DNA from: Streptococcus sp. S784/96/1
GTDB taxonomy: Bacteria > Bacillota > Bacilli > Lactobacillales > Streptococcaceae
Assembly (NCBI RefSeq): GCF_902729355.1
Contig: NZ_CACVCC010000013.1
Coordinates: 1-64,000, forward strand
DNA length: 64,000 bases
Direction of reading: 5' to 3'
Part shown: in pieces, positions 56,028 to 64,000 of the stretch
Numbering within the stretch: the first letter of the stretch is position 1
How the letters are laid out: each line of letters starts with the position of its first letter
The notes under the pieces: generated by a model
What the model was told of the DNA's origin: nothing
The model's database searches: none
The model's input: only the letters and a program-made list of their open reading frames with translations
Translations under genes and position numbers: made by a program

Positions 56028-59000
56028 ATGAAACTTCTATATACGGATATTAAGCAAGATTTGACGATTATTTTGGCGAGGGAGGCACAGAAGTTTGCGG
56101 AGGCTGGCAAGCGTGTGTTTTATATTGCTCCCAACTCGTTGTCGTTTGAGAAGGAGAAAAAGGTTTTAGCCAATTTACCACAAGGCGCTTCTTTTAGGAT
56201 TACGGTGACACGTTTTGGGCAAATGGCTCGCTATTTTTTACTGAATAAGGCACTACCCAGGGAAAGTCTTGATGAAATGGGTTTGACCATGATTTTTTAC
56301 CGGGCCTTGTCTCGTTTTGATGAAGGGGATTTGCAGATTTATGGCAAATTAAAAAAAGATATTCAGTTTATCAAGCAATTAGTGGACCTTTATCAAGAAA
56401 TGAAATCATCTAACATGTCTCCTATTGATTTGGAAGGGTTGGATAATCAAGCTAAGCGGTCAGATCTGTTGAAGATTTTTATAGCGGTTGAGGATTTACT
56501 ACGCCAACATGATTTTGATAATCAGACCAATCTCAGTCATTTTGCTCAAGAAATTAAGTCTGGGCTTCTTGATGGGGCTTTGTCTGAGATGGTAGTCATT
56601 ATTGATGGCTTTTCTCGTTTTTCAGCAGAGGAAGAGCAATTGGTTAATCTCTTACATCAAAAAGGGGTAGAGCTAGTTATTGGTACCTACATGAGCCAGA
56701 AAGCTTATGCAGCCAATTTTTCGGTAGGAAATAGCTATCAGGCTTCGATTGATTTTATCCGTTCTTTAGCAAAGGCGTACGCTACAAAGCCAATTTATCT
56801 CCCTAGTGAGGATGTCTCTGAGACTGCTTTTTCTCGTCTGAGTCGTCTGGTGGAGTGCCAGCATGATTTTACTGAGACGGACGAGGTCTTTTTGGAAGAG
56901 GATAAGGCGGCTATTACCATCTGGGAGGTGGTTAATCAGCGTGAAGAAATCGCTCAGGTAGCTAAGCGCATTCGTTATCTCTTGAGTCAGGGAGTCCGTT
57001 ATAAGGATATCTGGGTCTTACTTGGCGATGTTGAGAGCTATCAGTTACAGGTCGCTAAAATTTTTGATAAGTTTGATATTCCTTTTTATATTGGGAAGGC
57101 TGAGAGCATGTCGACACACCCTCTCGTTAACATCATAGATGCTCTGTGTCGTCTGAAACGCTATAATTACCGTGCAGAAGATTTACTTAATCTGATTAAA
57201 TCGGGTCTGTTTGGGTCGTTTTCACAGAAAAGCATTGACCGTTTTGAACAGTATGTCCGCTATGCAGATGTGACTGGTTTTAACAAGTTTAATCGTGACT
57301 TCACGGCAAATATCTTGCTTCGAACAGAGGAACATGAGGATGGGACGACAGCAAAGATTTATCGTTATGATTTGGAGCAAATAAATAGCATGCGCCGTCA
57401 GTTGATGACTGCTTTGACAGGACTTTTATCAGCTAAAAAGCAAAAAGGAAAAAATCTTCTGACTAAGCTCAGCCATTTCTTTGAAACCATTCAGCTGATG
57501 TCTAATTTATCAGTTTTGACTGAAGAGGTTGATGCTAAAGAACGTGATCAACATGAGCAGGTTTGGGGAACTTTTTCTAAACTGTTAGAGCAGTTCTATC
57601 AGATTTTTGGGGAAGACAGTCTCTCTGTAGAGGAATTTTTGTCAGTATTAACGTCTGGTATGATGGCAGCCCAGTATCGTACAGTGCCTGCAACGGTCGA
57701 TGTGGTTACGGTGAAATCTTATGATTTGATTGAACCACACTCAGCCCCTTATGTGTTTGCTTTAGGATTAACGCAGGCTAATTTTCCAAAATTGACCGTG
57801 AATCAATCTCTCTTATCAGATGAGGAGCGAGGCCATTTGAATGAAGTAACTGGAGATTCCGCTAAATTTGACATTGCTTCACATGAAAATCTCAAGAAAA
57901 ATCATTTTACAGCCTTATCACTTTATCATTCAGCCACTAAGGCTTTGGTTTTATCCAGTCCAGAATTGTCTGGTGATGGCAGTAGTGATTTGTCTCCCTA
58001 TCTGAAAGAATTAAAAGCATTGGGTGTACCAAGTGAGGAACGTGGGTTACATTTTGAGGCAAAAGGGGAGAAAATTGGGCACTACAAGGATGTTTTGGCG
58101 ACAGCCCTTGCTATCAATCGTGGCGAGTTAGATCGTAAGTTAACCAACGAAGAGCAAACCTTCTGGTCAGTTGCCGTTCGTTATTTACGTCAAAAATTAC
58201 AAGAGAAAGCCCTTCTTATTCCGACGGTGTTAGAGGAGGTTAAAACGACCCGAGTTTCACCTAAAGTTATGGAAGTGCGTTTTCCTCTTGAAGAGCCCAT
58301 TCATTTATCAATCTCTGGTTTATCCACTTATTATAATAATCAATACCTTTATTTTATTCGTTACGTTTTAGGCTTGGAGGAGAAGATATCTATTCATCCA
58401 GACGCTAGTATTCATGGTCAGTATTTGCATAGGGTCATGGAGCGCCTACTTAGCGAAGCGCCAGCTTCTGAGGATTTTGATGGGGCTTTGGAAAAAGCTA
58501 TCGCAGAGACAAATGAAGAGCCGAGCTTTGCCTTTACCTACAGTGATGATGATCAAGAAAGCCAACTGGCTAGAAGCATCCTAGAGGATGTCGCTAGAAG
58601 TACAGCTAGTCTTTTCAAGAATGAGCGTCAGCTGGATATTTTATCTCAAGAAGAACGTTTTAGTTTTGATATTGGGAGTGAGGTCAAGGTCAATGGGATT
58701 ATTGACCGTGTGGATAGGCTTTCTGACGGTAGTTTGGGAGTTGTAGATTACAAGTCGAGTGAGATCAAATTTGATTTGGAACGGTTTTATAATGGATTGA
58801 ATAGCCAATTGGTAACCTATTTGCAGGCTTTGAAAGAGCGTTACGGCATTGAGACAGAACAGTTATTTGGAGCTATGTATCTTCATATGAAGTCTCCGTC
58901 GGTTAAGATGTCTGACTTGAAAGCTCCTGAGGATATTCTGACGCAACATTTGACTAGTCTGACTTATCAGGGGTTATTTGCAAAGGGAGAAAAAGCTCAT

Positions 59001-59318
59001 CTGGCAGAAGGACCCTATAGTCTGACGAATCAGTTGTATGACAAGGCGGAGATAGAAACTCTGTTGGCATATAATCAGCAACTCTTCCAAGAGGCGACAA
59101 CAGGTATTCGTTCAGGTAGCTTTGCAATTAACCCTTATACATCGGATCTTAAGTCAGTACAGGGAGAACAGTTGAAAAATATTACACATTTTGAAGCCGA
59201 TAGGCATATGCTGACTCATGCACGACGTTTGAAAAAACTTCCTCGAAAAGGAAGAGGGATTGATCGAGCACAGGCATTGTCTTTAATGGGAATGGAGGAA
59301 GAAGAAAATGATTTTTAA
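56028..59318 (+). CDS. rexB: ATP-dependent nuclease subunit B (RexB/AddB)
   Basis: A 1096-residue partner of RexA in the helicase-nuclease that resects double-strand breaks and loads RecA. The C-terminal nuclease is intact (NGIIDRVDRLSDGSLGVVDY, then KSSEIKFD). The N-terminus MKLLYTDIKQDLTII has no Walker A, and the cysteines that hold an iron-sulfur cluster in Bacillus AddB are absent (YYNNQYLYFIRYVLGL region). Both are typical of the lactic acid bacterial RexB form. ATG 56028 is chosen because GGGGGA precedes it and the family starts there; an ATG 12 nt earlier overlaps that site. Confidence 0.94.
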   Translation: MKLLYTDIKQDLTIILAREAQKFAEAGKRVFYIAPNSLSFEKEKKVLANLPQGASFRITVTRFGQMARYFLLNKALPRESLDEMGLTMIFYRALSRFDEGDLQIYGKLKKDIQFIKQLVDLYQEMKSSNMSPIDLEGLDNQAKRSDLLKIFIAVEDLLRQHDFDNQTNLSHFAQEIKSGLLDGALSEMVVIIDGFSRFSAEEEQLVNLLHQKGVELVIGTYMSQKAYAANFSVGNSYQASIDFIRSLAKAYATKPIYLPSEDVSETAFSRLSRLVECQHDFTETDEVFLEEDKAAITIWEVVNQREEIAQVAKRIRYLLSQGVRYKDIWVLLGDVESYQLQVAKIFDKFDIPFYIGKAESMSTHPLVNIIDALCRLKRYNYRAEDLLNLIKSGLFGSFSQKSIDRFEQYVRYADVTGFNKFNRDFTANILLRTEEHEDGTTAKIYRYDLEQINSMRRQLMTALTGLLSAKKQKGKNLLTKLSHFFETIQLMSNLSVLTEEVDAKERDQHEQVWGTFSKLLEQFYQIFGEDSLSVEEFLSVLTSGMMAAQYRTVPATVDVVTVKSYDLIEPHSAPYVFALGLTQANFPKLTVNQSLLSDEERGHLNEVTGDSAKFDIASHENLKKNHFTALSLYHSATKALVLSSPELSGDGSSDLSPYLKELKALGVPSEERGLHFEAKGEKIGHYKDVLATALAINRGELDRKLTNEEQTFWSVAVRYLRQKLQEKALLIPTVLEEVKTTRVSPKVMEVRFPLEEPIHLSISGLSTYYNNQYLYFIRYVLGLEEKISIHPDASIHGQYLHRVMERLLSEAPASEDFDGALEKAIAETNEEPSFAFTYSDDDQESQLARSILEDVARSTASLFKNERQLDILSQEERFSFDIGSEVKVNGIIDRVDRLSDGSLGVVDYKSSEIKFDLERFYNGLNSQLVTYLQALKERYGIETEQLFGAMYLHMKSPSVKMSDLKAPEDILTQHLTSLTYQGLFAKGEKAHLAEGPYSLTNQLYDKAEIETLLAYNQQLFQEATTGIRSGSFAINPYTSDLKSVQGEQLKNITHFEADRHMLTHARRLKKLPRKGRGIDRAQALSLMGMEEEENDF

Positions 59319-59928
59319 GGATTGGGCTTGGACAAGAGAGCCAGAAATGTATTGTATTTCAGAACATGAAATAACTGTAACAACACAGCCACATACCGAT
59401 TTGTGGCAACGGACTTATTATCATTTCCGTAATGATAATGCGCCTGTGTTTCAGATGGAGACGGGGGAACAGTTTTTTAGCTTTGTCGTCAAAACGGATT
59501 TTTCTGGAGCTCAACACCGCTTTGATCAGTGTGGTATTGTCATGTACTTAGACAGTGAGAATTGGTTAAAAGCATCAGTTGAGTATGAAAATGAGGCTTT
59601 TCAGCATCTTGGTAGTGTGGTGACCAATGGGGGGTATTCAGATTGGGCGACTACTGAAATTGATACCTCTCAACGAGTGATGTGGTACCGTTTTAGCCGT
59701 CGTGGTGATGATTTTTGCATTGAAAATTCATTGGATGGTGTGACATTTCATCAAATGAGAATTTGTCACATGACAAAGGCGCAGGGAGTTATTCAATTTG
59801 GAATCTATGCCTGCTCACCAGAGGAATCGTCCTTTGAGGCTGTTTTCTCTGACTTTGCCCTGTTAGATTGCCAATGGCAGGCTCATAAAGGTCAAGCACC
59901 AGATGAGGGAGAGGATGATGAGAATTAA
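59308..59928 (+). CDS. DUF1349 (concanavalin-like fold) protein between rexB and rexA
   Basis: A 206-residue soluble protein with the DUF1349 pattern: an N-terminal WTREPEMYCISEHEITV, then FFSFVVKTDFSGAQHRFDQC, GIVMYLDSENWLKASVEYEN, SDWATTEID, VMWYRFSRRGDDFCIENSLD and QFGIYACSPEESSFEAVFSDF. Such proteins have a jelly-roll fold related to laminin G or concanavalin lectins, and some bind sugars; the function is unknown. There is no signal peptide. It overlaps rexB by 11 nt at the start and rexA by 11 nt at the end, so it is fully inside the recombination operon. An acidic tail (GEDDEN) ends the chain. Confidence 0.85.
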   Translation: MIFKDWAWTREPEMYCISEHEITVTTQPHTDLWQRTYYHFRNDNAPVFQMETGEQFFSFVVKTDFSGAQHRFDQCGIVMYLDSENWLKASVEYENEAFQHLGSVVTNGGYSDWATTEIDTSQRVMWYRFSRRGDDFCIENSLDGVTFHQMRICHMTKAQGVIQFGIYACSPEESSFEAVFSDFALLDCQWQAHKGQAPDEGEDDEN

Positions 59929-62900
59929 ACCCTTTTTAACATCTGAGGAAATTGCTGCGCGTGTGGTAGAGGAACTGGCTTCTGATAAGCCTAGAAAACT
60001 GACCCCAGAGCAAATCGAAGCAATTTATAGTAACGGGACCAATATCTTGGTCTCCGCCTCAGCGGGCTCAGGAAAAACCTTTATCATGGTGCGACGCATT
60101 TTGGACATGATTAGTCGCGGTGTAACGGTTGATAGACTTTTTATCTCGACCTTTACCGTTAAGGCTGCTGGGGAATTAAAAGAACGATTGCAGGCTGGTT
60201 TGCTGGAGCTTCTTCAAGAAACAAGAGACGAGGAGACAAAGGCTTATTTGTCAGAGCAATTGGCCCTATTGCCAACTGCGGATATCGGAACCATGGATGC
60301 CTTTACCCAAAAATTGGTGAGTCAATACGGTTATCTGCTAGGGATTTCTCCTGTTTTTAGGATCATGGCTGACGCTTCTGAACAAGCTCTACTGCGTCAG
60401 GATGTCTATGTGGATCTTTTTTCAGATTACATGACTGGAAAAGATGCTCAGACTTTCAAACGCTTAGTGAAAAATTTTTCTGGCAATAGTAAAAGTAGTA
60501 ATAAATTTCGTGACTTGGTTTATCAGATTTACTACTTTAGCCAGGCGACAGCCAGTCCCAAAAGTTGGTTAGCTGATCAGTTTTTAGTTGCTAATGAGAC
60601 GCCAATTGAAGACCAATTGGCTAGTTATCTTGCTGATTTTTTGAGTCCGAGTGTTTTGGATCAAGCAATTTCTGAAGCGATAGCGTTTTTCCAACACCAT
60701 TATGAAACGGTGACCAAGGAATTTCAAAAATCTTATAAATACCTGACAGCGGTTGAAGACCTCTTGGCTTTGTTGACTGATTTTGATGTGTTGGCTAGTC
60801 AGGACTACGTAGCTGAGCAGTTGGAGAAAATAGTTGCATTGTCAAGCCAAATAACTATGCGGGTAGGAAATGTCAAAGATGAAGAACTCAAATTGTTTGC
60901 TAAGGGGTATAACCAAGAGCGTCCAACATATTTGTCGCCTTTTTTAGAAGCGAAGCGGGCTCTGATGGAGGCTGCATTTTTGAGAAAATATCAACCAGAA
61001 ACCCTACCTTTACTAGAACTTTTGAAGGATTTTGTCGCGGATTTTTCTGGTCAGTATTTGCAAGCGAAAATACAGGAAAATGCTTTTGAATTCCATGATA
61101 TTGCGCACTTTGCTATTGAGATTTTAGAAGAGTTTCCAGAGGTGGCTAGGTCTTATCAAGATCGTTTCCACGAAGTGATGGTCGATGAGTATCAAGATAA
61201 TAGCCATATCCAAGAGCGTATGTTAGAACTTTTGTCAAATGGGAAAAATCGTTTTATGGTGGGTGATATCAAACAGTCTATCTACCGTTTCCGTCAGGCA
61301 GATCCTCAGATTTTCAATCAAAAATTTAAACTGTTTCAAGAAAATCCAGATGCCGGCAAATTGATTTTGCTCAAGGAAAATTTCCGTTCCAGCTCGGAAG
61401 TTTTGGATGCTACTAACGATCTCTTTAGTCACCTCATGGATGAAAAAGTGGGCGATATTCGCTATGATGACCGACATGTATTGATAGCAGGTTCCGATGG
61501 GCAAAAAGAAAAAAAACTTGAAAATAAGACGCAGTTGCTTGTCTATAACACAGATAGTAGTGACTCCCAGGAAACAGAAGCCACTGATGAAAGTACGGTT
61601 TCTCAAGGTGAAATCGCTATTGTCCTCAAAGAAATCATCCGTCTTCACAACGACGAAAAGGTTCCATTTAAGGATATGACCCTCCTTGTTCGGAGTCGTA
61701 CAGGAAATGATTTGCTATTGTCTTTATTTGAGAAGCACGGGATTCCACTGGTAGCTGATGGCGGTCAAAGTAACTATCTCCAATCTCTTGAAGTCATGAT
61801 TATGTTGGATACCCTGCGTGCGATTAATAATCCTTTAGATGATTACGCCTTGGTTGCTCTATTGCGCTCACCCATGTTCCAATTTGACGAGGATGACCTC
61901 GCTAGGATAGCTGTTCAAGCTAAGCACGGTGATTTTTATGACAAACTAGAGCTTGCTCAGGAGAGACGCGGTGCTCATGCAGACTTGGTGACAGATGACC
62001 TTAAGAAAAAGTTGGATATTTTTATAGAGACCTTCCTTTCTTGGCGGTCTTTAGCAAAAAGATTGGCGCTTTATGATTTGATTTGGACGATATATAATGA
62101 TCGTTTTTACTACGATTATGTCGGAGCCTTACCACGCGCAGAGCAGAGACAAGCTAATCTTTATGCTTTAGCTCTTCGAGCTCATGCCTATGAAAAATCT
62201 GGTTTTAAAGGTTTGTCACGTTTTATCACCTTGATTGATAGGATTTTAGCCAGCGAGCATGATTTAGCGGATGTGGAAGTGACGCCCCCTAAAAATGCTG
62301 TGCAACTCATGACGATTCATAAATCAAAAGGATTAGAGTTTAAGTATGTCTTCATCCTAGGTGCCGATAAATCCTTTTTCAATGCGCAAACTAGTGACCA
62401 GTATCAAGATGTCATTCTCAGTCGAGACCAGGGGATTGGTATTAGATATTTAGCAGATATGACAGCAGATTTCTCGGATACGCGCTTACCTAAGCTTCAG
62501 GTCAAATTGGATACCATTCCCTTTCAAAGGAATCAAAAAGAGACTAAAATTTCTGCTCTATCTGAACTGATGAGGCTTCTCTATGTCGGTATGACACGTG
62601 CAGAGAAACGACTGTACCTTATTGGAAAGGGGAGCCAAGAAAAACTATCAAGTAAATATAATGGTGATTCCAAAAACGGTTTTCTTCCATCATGGCAACG
62701 AGAAGAGATGACGACCTTTCAAGATTGGTTCTTATCGGTAGAAGCAGCTTTTAAAACAGAACAGTTGGCTTTTGATGTGGTTTATATTGATCAAGCGGAG
62801 CTCGTTTCTGATAAAATTGGGCGACTAGAGATTACCGAGGAAATTCACCCTGATGATTTGTCTCAAAATCGTCAGTCTGCAGAGATTGAAAGGGCACTGA

Positions 62901-63592
62901 CTATTCTTAAATCAGTGGATGACATCAACACTAAATACCGCTCTGCCATTAACCTACCAACCCTAAGAACTCCAAGTGAAATCAAGCAGTTTTATGAGCC
63001 GATTATGGATACCGATGGTCTTGAAGTGATGGGAAAAGCAGTTGCTGAGAGTAAGCAGGAGAAATTAATTTTTGCCCTACCTAATTTTGAAACAGGCACT
63101 TCTCAGACGGCTACTGCAGTTGGTTCAGCAACCCATGAGCTCATGCAACGCCTAGATATGACTAAACCTATAACAGAATCAGCCATTAAACAGGCGCTTC
63201 AAACTGTTCAAGGAGATAAAACAGTCAAAGCTCAGGTGAAAACAGATAAGATTTTAGCCTTTTTTGAAACGGATTTAGGTAAGGAAATAATGACCAATAC
63301 CGATAAACTCTATCGTGAAGCCCCCTTTGCCATGCTCACTAAGGATAAGAGTAGTGGTGAAGAATTCGTTGTCCGTGGAATTGTTGATGGTTATCTTCTC
63401 TATGAGGACCATATTGTCCTTTTTGATTACAAGACAGATAAATTCACAAACAGTCATGGTATCATCCAACGCTACCAAAATCAAATGGCACTCTACGCTC
63501 AGGCACTTAGCCAATCTTATGGGATTGCTAAGGTTGACAAATACCTAGTGTTATTGGGTGGTGAGACTTTTGAAATCGTGAGAATAGACTAA
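59918..63592 (+). CDS. rexA: ATP-dependent helicase/nuclease subunit A (RexA/AddA)
   Basis: A 1224-residue SF1A helicase with a C-terminal nuclease. Seen: the Q motif LTPEQIEAIYSNG, Walker A SASAGSGKT, FISTFTVKAAGELKERL (motif Ia), Walker B VMVDEYQDN, GDIKQSIYRFRQADP (motif III), LMTIHKSKGLEFKYVFI (motif V), LLYVGMTRAEKRLYLIG (motif VI), and the nuclease GIVDGYLLYEDHIVLFDYKT. All are intact. The start at 59918 (MRIKPFLTSEEI) follows GGGAGAGG; upstream ATGs at 59903 and 59915 lie before or next to that site. Confidence 0.96.
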   Translation: MRIKPFLTSEEIAARVVEELASDKPRKLTPEQIEAIYSNGTNILVSASAGSGKTFIMVRRILDMISRGVTVDRLFISTFTVKAAGELKERLQAGLLELLQETRDEETKAYLSEQLALLPTADIGTMDAFTQKLVSQYGYLLGISPVFRIMADASEQALLRQDVYVDLFSDYMTGKDAQTFKRLVKNFSGNSKSSNKFRDLVYQIYYFSQATASPKSWLADQFLVANETPIEDQLASYLADFLSPSVLDQAISEAIAFFQHHYETVTKEFQKSYKYLTAVEDLLALLTDFDVLASQDYVAEQLEKIVALSSQITMRVGNVKDEELKLFAKGYNQERPTYLSPFLEAKRALMEAAFLRKYQPETLPLLELLKDFVADFSGQYLQAKIQENAFEFHDIAHFAIEILEEFPEVARSYQDRFHEVMVDEYQDNSHIQERMLELLSNGKNRFMVGDIKQSIYRFRQADPQIFNQKFKLFQENPDAGKLILLKENFRSSSEVLDATNDLFSHLMDEKVGDIRYDDRHVLIAGSDGQKEKKLENKTQLLVYNTDSSDSQETEATDESTVSQGEIAIVLKEIIRLHNDEKVPFKDMTLLVRSRTGNDLLLSLFEKHGIPLVADGGQSNYLQSLEVMIMLDTLRAINNPLDDYALVALLRSPMFQFDEDDLARIAVQAKHGDFYDKLELAQERRGAHADLVTDDLKKKLDIFIETFLSWRSLAKRLALYDLIWTIYNDRFYYDYVGALPRAEQRQANLYALALRAHAYEKSGFKGLSRFITLIDRILASEHDLADVEVTPPKNAVQLMTIHKSKGLEFKYVFILGADKSFFNAQTSDQYQDVILSRDQGIGIRYLADMTADFSDTRLPKLQVKLDTIPFQRNQKETKISALSELMRLLYVGMTRAEKRLYLIGKGSQEKLSSKYNGDSKNGFLPSWQREEMTTFQDWFLSVEAAFKTEQLAFDVVYIDQAELVSDKIGRLEITEEIHPDDLSQNRQSAEIERALTILKSVDDINTKYRSAINLPTLRTPSEIKQFYEPIMDTDGLEVMGKAVAESKQEKLIFALPNFETGTSQTATAVGSATHELMQRLDMTKPITESAIKQALQTVQGDKTVKAQVKTDKILAFFETDLGKEIMTNTDKLYREAPFAMLTKDKSSGEEFVVRGIVDGYLLYEDHIVLFDYKTDKFTNSHGIIQRYQNQMALYAQALSQSYGIAKVDKYLVLLGGETFEIVRID

Positions 63593-63594
63593 TC

Positions 63595-63624
63595 AAAAAA
63601 TCGAGCCGTATAGCTCGATTTTTT
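63595..63624. terminator. Bidirectional terminator after rexA
   Basis: AAAAAATCGAGC and GCTCGATTTTTT form a perfect 12-bp stem with a 6-nt loop. The stop codon of the convergent minus-strand gene lies at its right edge. Confidence 0.9.
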
Positions 63625-63928
63625 AATGTAAGACAAAATGTTCGATATGGATATTGTAGTCAGAATAGTTGTTGTGGAGGTGGTCAGCAATTTCTTCGTA
63701 CAAGGCTTTAACTTCAGCAATTTTTTCTGGTTGGTCTGAACCGATATAGTGGAATTGACACTCAATTGTTAAGAATAGTTGATGGAAGAGGTCGTTCATT
63801 CTTTCTAACTTATCAAGGAGCTCATGGTCATTTTGGATAAAATCAGGGATTGCCTTGCGTTCGTCAGCATAGGCATCCTTTGGGGTTAATGGGTAGGTAC
63901 CGTATTCTAGGCATAGTTCATAGGTCAT
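63623..63928 (-). CDS. Small conserved protein of unknown function
   Basis: A 101-residue acidic, helical protein with no signal peptide or membrane segment. It opens with TYELCLEYGTYPLTPKDAYA and ends with HNNYSDYNIHIEHFVLH; the middle is rich in Leu, Glu and Asp. I do not recognise a named family. The start has AAGGAG at good spacing and a promoter upstream, so it is very likely a real gene. Confidence 0.75.
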   Translation of the reverse strand: MTYELCLEYGTYPLTPKDAYADERKAIPDFIQNDHELLDKLERMNDLFHQLFLTIECQFHYIGSDQPEKIAEVKALYEEIADHLHNNYSDYNIHIEHFVLH

Positions 63929-63958
63929 GGGAATGTCTCCTTGGAATTTCTTACTTCC

Positions 63959-63987
63959 ACTATACCACAGGCGGTGGGGAATGTGAA
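63959..63987 (-). promoter_or_regulatory. Promoter of the small conserved gene
   Basis: On the minus strand TTCACA, 17-nt spacer, TATAGT (plus-strand 63959-63964 for the -10). It lies about 30 nt before the start codon. Confidence 0.55.
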
Positions 63988-64000
63988 ACTATCTGCTCTG

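Overview
The window reads as a low-GC Firmicutes chromosome, almost certainly Streptococcus and most likely the S. bovis/S. equinus complex. The evidence is gene content: a YSIRK/LPATG cell-wall protease, RexB/RexA, an F-ATPase operon that starts with atpE (subunit c before a) and has no atpI, HflX-RNase Z-RecJ synteny, and a complete glgB-C-D-A-P glycogen cluster with an intracellular pullulanase. The species call is inference; no rRNA or tRNA gene was seen in the window.

Layout. 1-655: right end of an IS30-type element, cut by the window edge. 758-3645: a YkuJ-like small protein, a long repeat (copy A), and a two-gene amino-acid ABC transporter preceded by a perfect match to the arginine-repressor box consensus. 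3699-7552 (minus): a CsbB-like glycosyltransferase and a YfhO membrane protein. 7653-10301: an atypical peptide deformylase, a GNAT acetyltransferase and trmFO. 10789-15504: a 1571-residue cell-wall-anchored subtilase. 15656-18076 (minus): ApbE, a tautomerase, and a small membrane protein next to a decayed paralogue of itself. 18244-20033: miaA and an alpha/beta hydrolase interrupted by an in-frame stop. 20217-27638: hflX, a conserved unknown, rnz, a short-chain dehydrogenase, a LapA-like protein, a GT8 glycosyltransferase, a thioesterase and recJ, packed with overlapping starts and stops. 27711-32549: small accessory genes, hemW and an acyl-ACP thioesterase. 32941-38149: ligA, a diacylglycerol-kinase-like gene and pulA. 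38310-47351: glgB, glgC, glgD, glgA and glgP. 48305-54797: atpEBFHAGDC. 54884-63928: a zinc metallopeptidase (minus), rexB, a DUF1349-like gene, rexA and a small conserved unknown (minus).

The glycogen genes form a coherent store-and-release module. GlgC/GlgD make ADP-glucose, GlgA and GlgB build the branched polymer, and GlgP with PulA break it down. The F-ATPase in such fermentative cocci mainly hydrolyses ATP to export protons. RexB/RexA process double-strand breaks.

The most unusual structure is a family of long intergenic repeats: A at 1311-2039, B at 44130-44872, C reversed at 32559-32911, and a decayed reversed piece D near 47645-47760. Each intact copy is a chain of different short perfect or near-perfect palindromes, many with arms of 7 to 12 bp around a 3-nt centre, and the copies differ by gain or loss of whole modules. 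Other points of note: miaA, hemW and ligA have -10 boxes placed so that transcription should begin at the A of the start codon (leaderless mRNA); the atpG-atpD junction holds a 218-bp spacer with a 34-codon ORF and a hairpin; and a DUF1349-like gene is embedded with overlaps on both sides between rexB and rexA.
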